A stretch of DNA of 64,000 nucleotides from Chytriomyces cf. hyalinus JEL632 (GCA_025435555.1 JAIWWG010000044.1:214935-278934), one strand, 5' to 3'. Positions 1-11,600 are shown, numbered from the stretch's first letter. Numbers and translations are program-made. The notes: generated by a model not told the origin, from the letters alone.

Positions 1-74
1 CATTTTTGAGACTGTCAAAATGAGTACAACAACTGTACGCAAGGGCCTGTGCGTTGGTCTTGCAGCGGCTGTCT

Positions 75-190
75 AAAACTGGGTCAAGTTCAACAACATA
101 TCAAAACTGTCTCCCACAGGGACTGAACCTGCAGCCTCCTGCAGGGCAGAAATCGGCCCATACCAGTGCTCTACAACACACATGTTATCT
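75..190 (-). repeat. tRNA-like sequence (possible SINE head)
   Basis: On the minus strand a B-box-like motif, GGTTCAGTCCC (119-129), lies downstream of a D-arm-like GTTGTAGAGCACTGG (163-177). That is the order and spacing of the internal RNA polymerase III promoter of a tRNA. The anticodon arm does not fold into a clean 5 bp stem with a 7 nt loop, so it is unlikely to be a working tRNA. A tRNA-derived SINE or a decayed tRNA fits better. A second, different tRNA-like sequence is at 38.04 kb. Confidence 0.3.
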
Positions 191-2490
191 ACGGACATTT
201 ACCAATATATATATCGCTGAGGACAGCAGAGGTTCAGATTTATTGATACTTTAAGATACACTCTTTGAAACATATGTTCCCAAACATTCATTGTTCAAAA
301 TGAAGATCTCCCTTCATCCAGGAGATCTATCAACTTATATACATATGTATAAGGATTACCCTTTGCGTCCAGTCGCGGGACCAGTCAGATCCCCGAGGTC
401 CGTTCCACGACACCGACGTCAAAACCTCAGATCGCTGCCGACCAACGTTCAGTTTGATGCGACTGCGGCGAGTTGAGTTCAGTCCTCGAGGGGGGTCTGC
501 ATGTGTGGGAAAAGACATGGGGGAGAACTAAGACAATGGAGCAATGGAAAGAAGGTTATTCGTACCATGCAGGGGGCTGACGGGAGCTCATGCGGCTGAT
601 CCAGTGAATGGAGCGCCAACAACCAACACACTGAATGAGTCCGTGCTGAAGTACACCTTGGAGAGAGAGAGTTGAGGAGTCCCACTGGTGGCCAAACCAG
701 GGTCTCACACTCAGCTCGTCGCCCCTAATTGCACTTCATCACTGCAACATCAAGCAGTGTGCACAGCTGTTGGACACTCATGCCTTTACCCCAAGTGGGT
801 GTGATCTATCAACAGAACCATTGATCAGATGAATACACTAGAGCATGGAGAGGGGGATTGATGCGGCTTACCTTTTGGGGATGGCGCATGCGTCAGCAGC
901 TGGGCAGCTGTTGTGGGAGATCTCGGCCTTGTTGTCAATTTCAGGGACTTTGAAAAAGAGCAAAATTTTTGCCATCAGACCATATACAACACATTGGCAT
1001 ACAGCCGGTTGGGATGATCTCAATGTGGCTCAGGGAATCCCAAGCTTTCGCCGCGTTTATTTAATAAATTCGCTTTATTTCAGAAGGTGCGTCGCACCAA
1101 ACAAAAATGAAAGGGATCGACCAGTCGATGTGGCGAACGCATCGGATCGATGGTTTCGAATGATGGGGGGGGGGTATAAACTTCGCTCTTGCGGGGTTTG
1201 GGTACAGGCGCGTGCTCACACGAGCGTTCGAAAGTGCGAGTGTCCTGTTGCGTTGAATAAAGAACTGGGGTGAGTTGGTTGTAAGACAACACTCACCTGT
1301 CCGTGGAGTTCGATCCCTCATCGCGATCGCGCGTGTATCGGCGGCTCGCTTTGCGGTGCCTCGCATTGCCTGCGTGCTGTTGTCATTTTGCATTCCAAAT
1401 CAAATTTAAATTTAATAGAAGCAAACAGGCGCACTCACCTGAGGTGCAGGCAGCTGATGCTCTCTCTGATCTGATCGATCGTGGAGCCGGCAGGCTTGTC
1501 GCTGTTGGTGTAACTGCGGCGGCCGACTGGGCGGATGTATTCATCACTTTAAATTTTATCTTTTACAATAAAGTAAATATTGGCAACCGACGCGGCGGAG
1601 AACAACGTAGAAGGCGCGATAATTAATTTGAATAAATTCAAAATAGCTCCATCCGCTGCAGAAATAAAACGGGAAGGATCTTCTAATTTCCTCTGATTTA
1701 TTAACGGATTTATTCAGCGAATAAACTTAATTCTTCTCCGATCACGGTCGAAAATTAGGAGAAGGATCGCGATTCTAATTCGAATGCTCTGGAATATTTT
1801 GGGCATTTTGCCATAATTTTTTCCGGTGCAGCGTTGGGATGAATCGTTGATGTCAAAAACTTCGACAAGACATCTCCTCAAGAAATATCCAAAAATTCAG
1901 CATAAATTCACTGAATAATCTATAGTCTCGAGACTTCATTATTATTATTTTATGATGGTCAATTTGTCAATCGGGAAGAAGTTCGCCCATGTTGAATCTT
2001 CACCGACAGCAAATTTTGCAACCGATAGACAGATATTTCCATAAATTGAAATCATTGGTGTGGAATACACAATCCAATTGAGTGGCGGCACAATGGCGGC
2101 AGGAGCGGTGAAAACCAGTCAAGAGCGACAAAAGTCGGTCGATGAAATAAAATCAAATAAAATCCAAGAAAATCCATGGAGTTTCGATTTCGTGTTTCGA
2201 TGGCATGACAGTACAGTATGACTGAGATTTTTAAGGTTGGGCCCCCAGCGCACCGCGCCTGTCAGGAATCCGTCTTCGAGCCTAGCGCTTAGATTCGAAG
2301 GGAGTCTGGTTTGGACGGGAGAAACGTCTGAGCACTCAGGGTGGTCCAAGGTCCCTGAGGAACATCTGAGGAATGGGTGGTATTCGTCGGGGAGATTGAG
2401 TCAAAGAGATGGTTGTCTATGATTTTGACAAAACGAACAGAACAAACAACAGGTGAATCAAACAACGTGAATAAAAGCCATCACTCGCCA
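191..2490. other. no convincing gene
   Basis: All open frames here are short, start at non-ATG codons or are low complexity, and none shows a recognisable domain. The 1.6-2.1 kb part is AT-rich with many stops in every frame. It could be the 3' side of the decayed unit at 2.5 kb or simply intergenic DNA. Confidence 0.5.
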
Positions 2491-2778
2491 CTATGATTTT
2501 ACGACAATGCGCTCTATGCTTTGTCGTGCACCGCCTTTCGAGAACTGGTCAATTCCCAGCACAGCGCGGTTTGGTTGAATACTGTCTTCCGTTGCCTCGA
2601 CGATTGACCGTGGACTCCCAATGGCTTCGCATTGTAGGATATCAACTATAGCACCTCGTGTCTTCAACTCGGGCATGACTGTGAATCGGTTTCCCCCAAT
2701 AGTCAGTACTATTCTTCCTGGTACCGTTCCACCGATAAGTATTCGTCCGCTAATAGCGTCATAGTACCCTTGTCCTGC
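2491..2778 (-). CDS. candidate terminal exon of an unrecognised gene
   Basis: A 96-codon open frame ends with TAG at 2491. Its upstream edge is a good splice acceptor (TGTAGCAG before 2778). The predicted 95 residues have alternating hydrophobic/Gly segments (GRILIGGTVPGR, IVLTIGGN), which suggests a small beta-rich domain. I do not recognise the family. No clear preceding exon was identified. It may be a decayed remnant. Confidence 0.3.
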   Translation of the reverse strand, partial: AGQGYYDAISGRILIGGTVPGRIVLTIGGNRFTVMPELKTRGAIVDILQCEAIGSPRSIVEATEDSIQPNRAVLGIDQFSKGGARQSIERIVVKS

Positions 2779-3286
2779 CTGCTACACCACAGGGGACGTA
2801 AATGGGATAGCTTCTGTTCATGACAAACAGGAAAAGCAGCACAACACCTCCAAGATCTCTATACCGCGAATAAAGAACTCACATGACCTCCAGTGGTGAC
2901 AAATGGCCTCCCACCTTTGGATGCTGACAATTAACGCCGCCCCTCACGCCAAGGGGAATTGTTCAGGACGCTTTCATGTGTGACTGTGAAGCCCGTGAAG
3001 TGGCACCCCGCCTACCCCCGAGACTACGACGCGCTTGCTTCCTCCCCGAGGAGCGCATCGCAGATTTGTACTTCGACAGGATCCGATTTGTGTCGTGTCC
3101 AGTTCAGAGCCACCCTCCCTAGACAGTTGAATTCAGCGTACTTCTAAGTTTATTGGATTGTCACCTGGCGATCTCTTGCCAGCAAAAGAAAATAACAACG
3201 TCCAATAAAGAAAACTAAAAAGAAAGAAATAAAACCAACAACCCTGCTCCGACAGATAAATAAACCCTGTGAATAACAGTCGTTAC

Positions 3287-3749
3287 TTCACAGACTGGCT
3301 CATTGTTGTGCAGAAGGGGCGTCCCTTCTTTCTCTCTCTTGAAGTTGATGAACTTGACAATTGTCTCTTTATTGACAGATGGTGGGCGTGCAGGTGGATT
3401 GTCCAATAGCATCAGTTGGCTGTCATGATCTCCCAGCAATGTGCACATATATCGCAGGCCTGTCAATGATGAATGTTGTTCAACACATATAATAAAACAC
3501 AACTATTGAACCCATACCATTGATGTGCTTTGCATACGCAAGAAGAGAATTGTCTTTGAGAGGCTTGCTGCCATGTGCGGGAACAGAGGTTGCACTTTGT
3601 GTCAAGCTGAGCCGTTCAAGTGAAGCCTTGATACCAGCATCCATTGCAGCTTGATATTCCAATTGGATCTTGAACCGCTGATTGACTTTACCACTTTGCA
3701 GAATTCGCGTGGTGCGTTCAGGAACAACCTCTTTGTCTGGTTCAGGCAT
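3287..3749 (-). CDS. 5' part of a repetitive-family protein, truncated
   Basis: Exon 1 starts at ATG 3749 and ends at 3518 at a GTATGG donor. A 58 nt intron ending TTGACAG joins it to exon 2 (3459-3287) in frame across AYAKHING/LRYMCTLLGD. Exon 2 ends at a GTAACG donor, with no credible continuation before 2.8 kb. The sequence around KHINGLRY..LLGD..S.IML..PP recalls N-terminal regions of large multicopy families in chytrid genomes that may be tyrosine-recombinase (Crypton-like) elements; this is my impression, not a verified match. No catalytic region is present, so the unit is truncated. Confidence 0.35.
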
Positions 3750-4221
3750 CAGACGCTGTTTACGGGTGACAGACACTGTTTATTGGTTCACGTCGAAAAA
3801 TTGGGTTCAGGTTGAGCATATTTCGACAATATTTACGGGTTCAGCCCCAGATACATCATTTTATTACAAAAGAGCAAATTAAATTTGTCCAATTCACGCG
3901 TGTTTGAAAATAGGCCAATCAAACACAACACGCTCAATGAACACAACAGCATTAAATCGTTTGGATCCCATGCCTTGACTGTTCCAGCAGCATTGGATGT
4001 TGAAGTTGAAAAGGTGGAAGTTGAAGGGCCAAAACCAGCAGAATAAAATCAATCAATCGATGGGAGCGAAATGCGACCACCCTCATAATTACAGTTTATT
4101 CAGCTTCTTTGGGGTCGTGTATGTCATTGTTTGCAAAAGTGTAGTAGTTTCTATCGCATTCATCAAACAAGGCTGGTGAACGGCGCGGCAAGTTTCTTCC
4201 ATGGCAGCCTGGTGAACGAAC

Positions 4222-6176
4222 TCACGCAGTTAGAGAAGTAAAAAGGAACTGAAATAGGCATTCAGTCACCAGAAATGCAATGTAGTCCTTGAGCATCTGC
4301 AGGAGCCGTGGAAACCCTTGAAAATGAATAGGAAACCTGTGGCAGCAAACTACGCCACAGAGAACAAGACCCGACGGCAATTTAACTGAGGAATACAGCT
4401 TCCATTCCGTGCCTGCAGATGAGAATTTAGCCACGGCAAAGTCAGAAGTCAAATTGTACCTAGGACCGTAATCGAAAACATTTCCACATTGTGGCCTTGC
4501 TCAGTGATGATCGAGTCGATGCAATCTTTTGCTCCTTTCAACGTCTTTAAAATTGCGGACTCCGCCTCCAGTCTGTTGTCGGTTGAATCGCCGGGTTTCC
4601 CCTCGCCCCAACAAAGCGTGACGCCCGTCACACTTTGCCACGATACATCGGACTGGCGCCCCCTCACGTTTGCTCGGTCTTCGGTATTCAGCTTGCGCAA
4701 TTTTGACGGTTTCATTGTTGTTTCCGTGGCCGTTGTTCGAATGCCGTCAGGTTCAATCCAAAAAAGTATGTCCCATATCCTGCGGAAGTATTCCGCCTCG
4801 CTTTCGACTGAGCAGCCTTTTGACCAAAGTTCAAAACTTCATCCGAAACGAAATCCGTCACCAAACAGCAAAAATGATGGATAAGTGACACTCACATCAA
4901 AGCGATTGCTTTCCGCAAGCCTTTGACAATTGGTACTTCGTCCAATTCTTCTCCAGCCCGAAGGACAGGAAGCAACGAAATGGCTTTATATATTTGTTTG
5001 CATCGCAAACCTTGATTCACCATCTATCATAAGCGCGCGTATATTAGATGTGTAATTCATGCGAGATGAGATGAAGTCATACTTTTTCGACAGAGTCAAG
5101 CTCATCTTGGCATTTCGCATAGTCGTCGTTTAAAGTACTCCAACCATTGGCGGTGAAGTATCTTACACTGGATTCAGTATGCTTTGTCAGGGACCAAACA
5201 AAGAGAAACAAACAATAATTGAGAACCTTGACCGCCGCGCTTTCCATATATTTCTTACGTCCGCTTGGTCGACGTCAGAAAACCCAGTCATTGAAAATGG
5301 GTCGTCCACGTTCAGAATCCATGAAAACTCGGCCCTACATTGACAACGGAATTCAACACGCGTTGAAAAATGATGCACAGGTATGGCATACCTTTCTTTA
5401 CCATCTCCATGGTTGTGGCGGCAGATATGTTCGAATACAGCTTCGATGGTTGTTCCTGACTTGAGTGGCATGTCTGCCGACTTAACTCGGCTCCGCAAGA
5501 ACGAGTCAAGGAAATCTAAAGCAGAACACTCAATGACTTCCTTGTTGTGACTGTCAATCAACGATTCAGTGTCTTCGCTTGATTCGCTCGAAGGCGATGA
5601 CACCTGGAACATACATACATTCGCCGATATGAGAAAAATCCGAGTGATTTAGAAATGGACTCACAGGAATGTAATCCATATCTTCTTTGTCACATTCATC
5701 AACATTTTCGATGATTTGCTGTACACTGCCTCGGCGCACAGGCGTGCAGTCTTTTGTAAAACGTGGCGCATGTGGCTTGGAGGAGTTTCCAATCATTGCT
5801 TCATTCGACAAATAGTCAAATGTCATTGTTTGCAACTCGATCACGTTGGATGCAAGCTGCACCGTGTCTGCATTCTTGAGGGTTACATCAAACACCCGTC
5901 TTCGCTTGTCGACCTCATCGTAAAAGCGCGTCCGGCAACTCTGAAGTTGAAATGAGCGTCAGTGAACGACAATGAACGTGAGTTTGCCATACAAACCAAA
6001 TTTTTGCGCGCTACATCCCGCGTTCTTTTGTCGGCACTGGTATTCAATTCAAAGTTCAGCATGCTTTGGTATGCAGCCCAAATGTCATCGTTGGATTTGG
6101 CGTAGAGGCTCAGGCGTCCGTGTTGGTTCTCAAACTCCTGCAGGAAAGCATGCGTGGACAGTTGTTGCCTGGCCAT
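4222..6176 (-). CDS. unknown multi-exon protein with PD-(D/E)XK-like core
   Basis: Coding exons follow one another on the minus strand from ATG 6176. Approximate ends are 6176-6006, 5940-5664, 5612-5392, 5345-5192, 5170-5097, 5017-4896, 4855-4456 and 4449-4222, with typical donors/acceptors between several of them. The C-terminal half has GRQSDVSW, then 13 residues later CWGEGKPG. This is the D...ExK arrangement of restriction-like nuclease folds, followed by a helical segment with KGAKDCIDSI. Proteins of this layout occur in multicopy families of early-diverging fungi. Whether it cleaves DNA is inference only. The last exon may be mis-modelled, because its final 20 residues look like read-through of an intron. 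Exon edges are approximate. Confidence 0.5.
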
Positions 6177-6421
6177 TTTTATTTTTAACACTGCGATGCA
6201 TGTCGTGTATCTCAGTATCAGTCCAGGCGATTCAAGACCAGGGGTTGTATGTCTAATTTGCATTGCTTTGCTTGGACGTCAACAATTTTTTCTGTTATCT
6301 GCCCCGCCCATTGTCTTTTTTTTCAAAACAAATGTCACAAAGATAAGTGCCACCGTCCCCTCCCCTCCCATCACCCTGCAGAAGAGGAAGTGAATTTGGC
6401 GCGTGCTCACATCCTTAGAAT

Positions 6422-6905
6422 GGGGATATGGCTGGTTGCTTTCCGCAATGTTAAGTCCAACTGGTCTGGCTGTGAGGTCTATCGTGATGATAACTGAATC
6501 AGCCCCCTACGCCTTTTCCATCCGACGTTGTTTGATTTTTTGTGGGGATATGGCTGGTTGCTTTCCGTCATGTTAAGTCCAACTGGTCTGGCTGTGAGGT
6601 CTATCGTGATGATAACTGAATCAGCCCCCCACGCCTTTTCCATCCGACGTTGTTTGATTTTTTGTGGGGATATGGCTGGTTGCTTTCCGTCATGTTAAGT
6701 CCAACTGGTCTGGCTGTGAGGTCTATCGTGATGATAACTGAATCAGCCCCCCACGCCTTTTCCATCCGACGTTGTTTGATTTTTTGTGGGGATATGGCTG
6801 GTTGCTTTCCGTCATGTTAAGTCCAACTGGTCTGGCTGTGAGGTCTATCGTGATGATAACTGAATCAGCCCCCCACTCTTTTATGCATCCGACTTTGTTT
6901 TGATG
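6422..6905. repeat. 122 bp tandem repeat, four copies
   Basis: Four head-to-tail units start at 6422, 6544, 6666 and 6788, each with GGGGATATGGCTGGTTGC. The spacing is exactly 122 bp. Units 1-3 are nearly identical (unit 1 has CGCAATG where the others have CGTCATG); the fourth diverges at its 3' end (after about 6875). The period and near identity point to recent unequal exchange. No long open frame crosses the units. Confidence 0.9.
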
Positions 6906-7955
6906 TTTTTATTACCTCTCGCTGTACTAACCAACTTTCTAATTTAGACTCTAAGATGGCTCACGCGCTCAGACTCTGTACCTGGACGAAACTCGGATGG
7001 CAATGCGGCGAAGCGACACTGACTCTTAGGTCAGGTTATTATTTGTTGAGGACCGCACGATATTGACATTCGTCATCCCAACTAAAACCGACCAACCAAC
7101 CACAACCACCAGGCACACCACTCCACGTCCGAAAGAATCACCACCCGCAATCATCTCCCGCAATGGCCCACCTCAACCTCAGGAACCCAGAAAACGCTTT
7201 CATAGTCTGCAGAAAGGTCTCTCACCCGCAGCAGGACCATGTCCAAGTTTATTCATCCGGCCAAATAGCATCCACGCTCGATGTCTTTGCATCCATATTC
7301 CATCGCGGAAATACTGGGACACCTGCATAAACAGAAAAGGCATAAACAATAAAGCCTGGCCCAATACCATATTTATGAATATTATGACCAAGTGCACTCC
7401 AATCAGAAGTGCGATCTATGCTCGTGCGCGTGGCGGTGGTGAAAAATTAGTCCAAAGTTGTTTTTAGTGCCTCTCCCTTTCATTTTGAGTTCATCTTTAT
7501 TTCCTCGTTTGCTGTTCCATTATTTTTGTGTTGAAACTAAATAAATTTTCGGCTTTTCACACCTGGTTTCTTTTCCGAACTCTTCCACTTGAATTCAGGC
7601 AACATGATGCGTTCTCGACGCAGATCTTTTGCAAACGCCCTAATGGTGTAATGGCACGGGAGGCCTTCGGTTTCTTGGTACCACTGGAAAAACCTTTTAT
7701 ACATGTCACAGAGTGGTAAGTTTTTGTTATTGTTTGGTTGTAACTCGTGACTTCAATCCTGCACGTGTTATCGGTTAAAGCCGTTCGTTTTATTGATGGT
7801 AAAGGAGAACTCATACCTGCACGTGTTATCGGTTAAAGCCGTTAACACATGCAGTCCCAAAACTCCACCTTAAATACTCATAGGTATAAATAACAAATAA
7901 ATTCCTGAAACAATCTGAGACAACTACGAAACGACTCGCTGTTGTTTCATGTTGC
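6906..7955. other. no firm gene; homologous block to 47.34 kb
   Basis: No supported gene. Positions about 7630-7686 match 47343-47400 with about four differences over 57 bp, so this is part of a dispersed repeat or of a decayed gene. A 55-codon ATG frame at 7163-7330 is open but resembles nothing I recognise. A 24 bp repeat containing GCACGTGTTATCGGTTAAAG occurs twice (about 7760 and 7818). Confidence 0.4.
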
Positions 7956-8498
7956 CTACAATCTTATCACAGAGCGGTCCACCTGTTTTATAGCGAGTTC
8001 AGTACGCTTTGTCATGTGTTCGATCTGCTTCTGCTTTGTTTTTTCTGATTCGAGAGCCAACGACCCACACCCATTGGAGGAGGAGTTTGTAACGGCCAAC
8101 TCCATAGCCTCTATCAAGTGTTGGATGGTACATTGGTCGGATATCAAAATAGTTTCCGTTGTTTTGCTGCCATTGAGCGGGTGCAGGTGAGTGGTAGCCA
8201 ATTTCGAACTGAAAAATAATCGCTCAGCGTGGATGCCAAAAGGTGTAGGTAAAAAGTTTACGATGCGCAGGTTCGGGTACTCAGGCGCGTGTTCACGAAT
8301 CCGCTGTTTGTAGGGCCTAGATGCAGTGCCAACCTTTGCGAGAGTTTTCCCGTCACGTTTGAAAATGAAAGCGTATAAACCTCCGTGAGCATCATTGTAA
8401 TTTGTGTTTTCGATCACACGATGTATCTCTTCAATTTCGTGACTCCACCCGTGGTTACCTCCAACGTTCCCTTTACGATGATGTTTGAAGTTTTGCAT
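7956..8498 (-). CDS. GIY-YIG superfamily protein, T5orf172-like
   Basis: A 180-residue single-exon protein from ATG 8498. The open frame extends upstream, but the next start codons give unlikely residues. The middle shows the T5orf172/MUG113 version of the GIY-YIG nuclease fold: GGLYAFIF (GIY strand), KVG (YIG strand), SRPYKQRIREH (Arg helix), HAERLFFSSK and TTETILIS with the metal-binding Glu. Related domains occur in phage, NCLDV and fungal proteins, usually as DNA endonucleases or DNA-associated modules. The tail is Lys/Gln rich. Short segments of this locus recur at 47.34-47.44 kb next to virus-like genes, so a viral origin is possible. It looks intact. Confidence 0.65.
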   Translation of the reverse strand: MQNFKHHRKGNVGGNHGWSHEIEEIHRVIENTNYNDAHGGLYAFIFKRDGKTLAKVGTASRPYKQRIREHAPEYPNLRIVNFLPTPFGIHAERLFFSSKLATTHLHPLNGSKTTETILISDQCTIQHLIEAMELAVTNSSSNGCGSLALESEKTKQKQIEHMTKRTELAIKQVDRSVIRL

Positions 8499-9067
8499 GG
8501 ATTCCTTTTTATCAACCAGAGATAAAAAAACAATCTGCCTACTATAAACGCGGGCGAGTACCAAAGGTGATACGAAATGTAGTTTTACTGTCGGACTTGT
8601 CCGACTCATCTATCTCCAACGGTCATCATTTTTTTTTTTGAACACCTTTTTGTTATCGATAAATCTTATTGAAACCGAGTATAAAATTTAAAAAAAAAGA
8701 CATTTCATCCCTGTTTTTACTCATCCCCATCCTCCCCACCCAAGGGAGGGAAGGGAGACAACACCGGAGACCACAAAAGGGGCAGTACAATCGTGCGGCG
8801 GACAATGTACAAACTCTTAAATCGACTGCGGTTCATGAAGGGAGACGAGGAGGCAACAAATCCGGAAAGTATATTCAGGATTGATTATTCATTCTTTTTT
8901 TTTTGCCCCGTAGGACCGAAGTGTAAAATAATGGTCTCCCTTTTCCTCCCCCAATCGAAAATCTGAAAAAAACGGCCTGCCCCAGTCATTTTTTTTAATA
9001 AACTGTCATTTTCTATATTTTGGTAATGTCCCATCTTCTTTCACAACAAAAGGAGTGGGCTTCTTTT
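8499..9067. other. intergenic, homopolymer-rich
   Basis: T-rich and A-rich runs and no credible frame. It separates the 8 kb locus from the dense minus-strand block. Confidence 0.6.
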
Positions 9068-9615
9068 TTAAAACAGCAGCGCCGAGAACGTCACAGCAAC
9101 CGCGAGGATGCCGAACGTGTGCGCAACCTGTCCGGCAGCACTCTTGGAGGTTGTGGCAGCCGTGGTAGAGACAGGGATGCTTGATGCCGATACGGATGGG
9201 ATCACCACCTTTGGGATCGTAGCGTTCGTGTTGATGCCCAGAGCGCGGCATCCATTTGGAACCAAGCCAACCTTGGAACAAAAAAAAATTTTCATAAATC
9301 CGCTTTTTCATGATTGGGTCCAACAAAGGGGGGAACACTCACCAGAGCAACAACAGATCTCAACTCTGTAGCATTACACCCAGCAGTGATGCACGCAGAG
9401 AAAGTGTCAAAGTTGGTTTGCAGATCAGCGCACACTTTGGTGATGGCGTCCAGAGTGATGGGCGTCACCCAGTTGGGCAGCGCATTCAGACATGTCACGC
9501 CGCATGGGCTGACTCCGTTGATGGCAGAGTTGACGAGGGACAGTGTTGAAGTGTCTTGCTGCGCTTGTACTGCTGTAACGGCCAGGCCCAGCGTCAATGC
9601 GAGTTGGGCGTACAT
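9068..9615 (-). CDS. secreted six-Cys CFEM-like protein, GPI-type tail (copy 1)
   Basis: Two exons: 9615-9343 and 9271-9068, with a phase 0 intron (GTGAGT...TTCCAAG), giving 158 residues. Residues 1-18 form a signal peptide (YAQLALTLGLAVTAVQA). The six cysteines run C-x3-C (PCGVTC), C (KVC), C-x4-C (ACITAGC), C (NGC). This is the CFEM layout with the central extra pair missing; the Asp just before the third Cys (LDAITKVC) corresponds to the CFEM acidic position. A Ser/Thr/Ala-rich stalk and a hydrophobic C-terminus (ILAVAVTFSALLF) suggest a GPI anchor. Likely role: a wall or plasma-membrane surface protein. Family members bind haem or act in adhesion; the substrate here is unknown. It is the last of four tandem paralogues. 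Confidence 0.75.
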
Positions 9616-9772
9616 GGATTTGATTGTTTTTTGCTGATGAGTTTAAATAAGGACAAGAATCCAATCTCAATGCATTTGGTTTTATGAACATGGTCAACTA
9701 CAGCGACTTAAATGCACTCTTCAGCCTTCAGCAAGCTCGTACCCAAACGTATTTAGACAGAAATAATGGTCA

Positions 9773-10310
9773 CTATGCAAACAAAAGCGCCGCTGACCCA
9801 AGACCCCACATCACAGCCACTCCAGCAGCACCCGATCCTTTCGTCGGCGCAGAGGCGGCAGCAGCAGCGGCAGTAGTAGCAGCAGCCTTTGCAAGCGGTG
9901 CAATCGTTGCTGTAACCTTGATTCCTAACTGCTGGCATCCAACAGGCACCAGCGCAGCAACCGTGCGTGACGAAGAAATCTCAGCCCCAGTGCATGTCGA
10001 GTCGGTACACGAAACGAATGAGTTGAGGTTTGTCTGGGCGTTGTTGCAGATTCTCGTGATGGCTTCACTGGAACGTGTTTTGTGGATCAGTAAATAACAG
10101 AATGTGCAAAAACAAAGCAAAACATGAAGCTCACAGAGTGACGGGAGACACGTAGCCAGGAAGCTTCGCAATGCAGGTCTGCCCGCACTTTGGCAGGCTG
10201 GAGAGTCCCTGGTTGACAATAGAGAGGGTCTGCTCTTGGGTGACTCCGCTGTTTGCCTGTGCAGCAGCGAGCGATGCAAATGCGGTCAATGGGAGAATAT
10301 ATGCCAGCAT
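9773..10310 (-). CDS. secreted six-Cys CFEM-like protein, GPI-type tail (copy 2)
   Basis: Exon 1 10310-10135 and exon 2 10067-9773, with a phase 2 intron (GTGAGC...TTCCAG) that restores VTLEAITRIC, matching ITLDAITKVC of copy 1. Protein of 156 residues. It has a signal peptide (LAYILPLTAFASLAAA), then KCGQTC, RIC, SCTDSTC and VGC, an Ala/Thr-rich stalk and a hydrophobic tail (GLGSAALLFA) typical of GPI attachment. The intron position differs from copy 1, so the duplicates have gained, lost or shifted introns. The CFEM acidic residue is Glu instead of Asp. Surface location is inferred from the signals. Confidence 0.75.
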
Positions 10311-10431
10311 GGTAGTTTCGTGTTTGTGAATGAGTTGTTTAGGTTTGTTTGACGTGGGAGGCAACACGTTTTTATGCATGGGCCACGCATAATGACAATT
10401 TTGATTTTCATTTGTTTCGAAACCAGAAACA

Positions 10432-10434
10432 CCC

Positions 10435-10465
<31 letters not shown>

Positions 10466-10472
10466 ACACACA
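10432..10472. repeat. C-run plus (CA)n microsatellite
   Basis: About 20 consecutive C followed by about ten CA units, 120 bp upstream of the start of CFEM-like copy 2. It is a simple repeat, and its length is likely variable or subject to assembly error. Confidence 0.95.
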
Positions 10473-10632
10473 AAAGTTGGATTGTACACGATAACCTTAC
10501 GTTCTCAGCACTTAACTTTGACACTACAAAAAATGGATGCGTTCACTGCAGAGTTTGGCAGAAACTCAACTGACACAAGTCAGAACTGAAAGAAAAAAGC
10601 AAAAAACAAAAACAGAAAGGTCCGTGTCCAGC

Positions 10633-11370
10633 TTAAAGCACAAGGAGTGCGACGGCAGACGCAAAGAGTCCAAACACGTTCATCATGGACGCGCTAGAGT
10701 CCTTCTTGGCAGCAGTGGTGGCGGCCTTGGTGGCAGTGCCAGTGGCAGCGGCAGCCTTGGTTCCGTTGGTCTTGACGGCAGCAGAGGCAGTGCCGGTAGC
10801 AGCATTACCGGTAGAACGTGGGGCGCTGGCAGCAGCAGTGCCTTGAGTAGATCCGGCGGCGACACCTTCACAGAGGGGGGCAACTGTCAAGAGCTATTTT
10901 TCCAGGTAAAAAGAGAGACGGCGGAAAAAAATGGCGTGAGTCGGGGGACATGCGCACAAGCAAAGATTGACCAGGCACTTACAACTGCATCGAAGCGGGT
11001 GAGGTCGGGGCCAGTGCAAGCAGAGTCACCACATTGCTTAATGGTGGCTGCATTTGCGCATGCGGCGTCAAGGGTCTGTGCAGCATTCGGAAAGGGTCAG
11101 CAATGGAGAATGAATGCACAACACAAATGATCTAGCGGTACGTACAGGGAATCGCATCACACAGTCCATGGCACATGGGGGAAAGGCCTCCTCGAGAGCT
11201 GAGAAATCAGCACCACTAGCTCCGGCAGCTGGGGCACTGGTGGGGACGGCAGATCTGACAGCAGTGGAGACGGTCTCGTCCATAATCATGGTTTCCATGC
11301 TGGACTCCATTTCGAGGTCCATGATGCTGGTGGCAGTTGGGGCAGCGGCAGAGAGGGAGACGGAGGACAT
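10633..11370 (-). CDS. six-Cys CFEM-like protein, GPI-type tail, no clear signal peptide (copy 3)
   Basis: Three exons close in phase: 11370-11146, 11075-10983 and 10893-10633 (75+31+87 codons including stop, all phase 0). Cysteines: CAMDC, then AAC, QC, SAC and PLC. The spacing between the second and third Cys is shorter than in copies 1 and 2. LDAA keeps the acidic residue. The C-terminus has an Ala/Thr/Lys stalk and a hydrophobic end (FGLFASAVALLVL). The first 60 residues are acidic/Met-rich (DLEMESSMETM), without a hydrophobic core. Either the true start is in an upstream exon or secretion has been lost. It is clearly a paralogue of its neighbours. Confidence 0.65.
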
Positions 11371-11600
11371 TTTTTGATTTTTTTCGGGTTTTCTTTTCTT
11401 TTCGGTTTTGGTGGATATGAACTCGGATGAACCGTGATCACGTGACAATACAATCGTGTTCACCCGATGATGTTTGGGACCGAGGAGAGACCCAGGGTAG
11501 AGCTAAGTTAGTGAACACTAGAGAATAATGCAACAGGATATTCTGTTTATATTATTGCGAATAATGCGATTTACTATTCTTGTTTGCTAAAAGAGACTGC

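Noticed and set aside
6422-6905. CRISPR-like array
   Set aside because: Units are 122 bp with no short-repeat/unique-spacer structure, and the genome is eukaryotic.
7163-7330. 55-codon ATG frame
   Set aside because: Open by chance at this length; no motif, no homologous copy noticed and no flanking signals.
9684-10097. 137-codon plus-strand frame over the CFEM-like copy 2
   Set aside because: It is the antisense of an Ala-rich exon; Ala codons keep the other strand open. The minus-strand model has signal peptide, cysteines and introns in phase.
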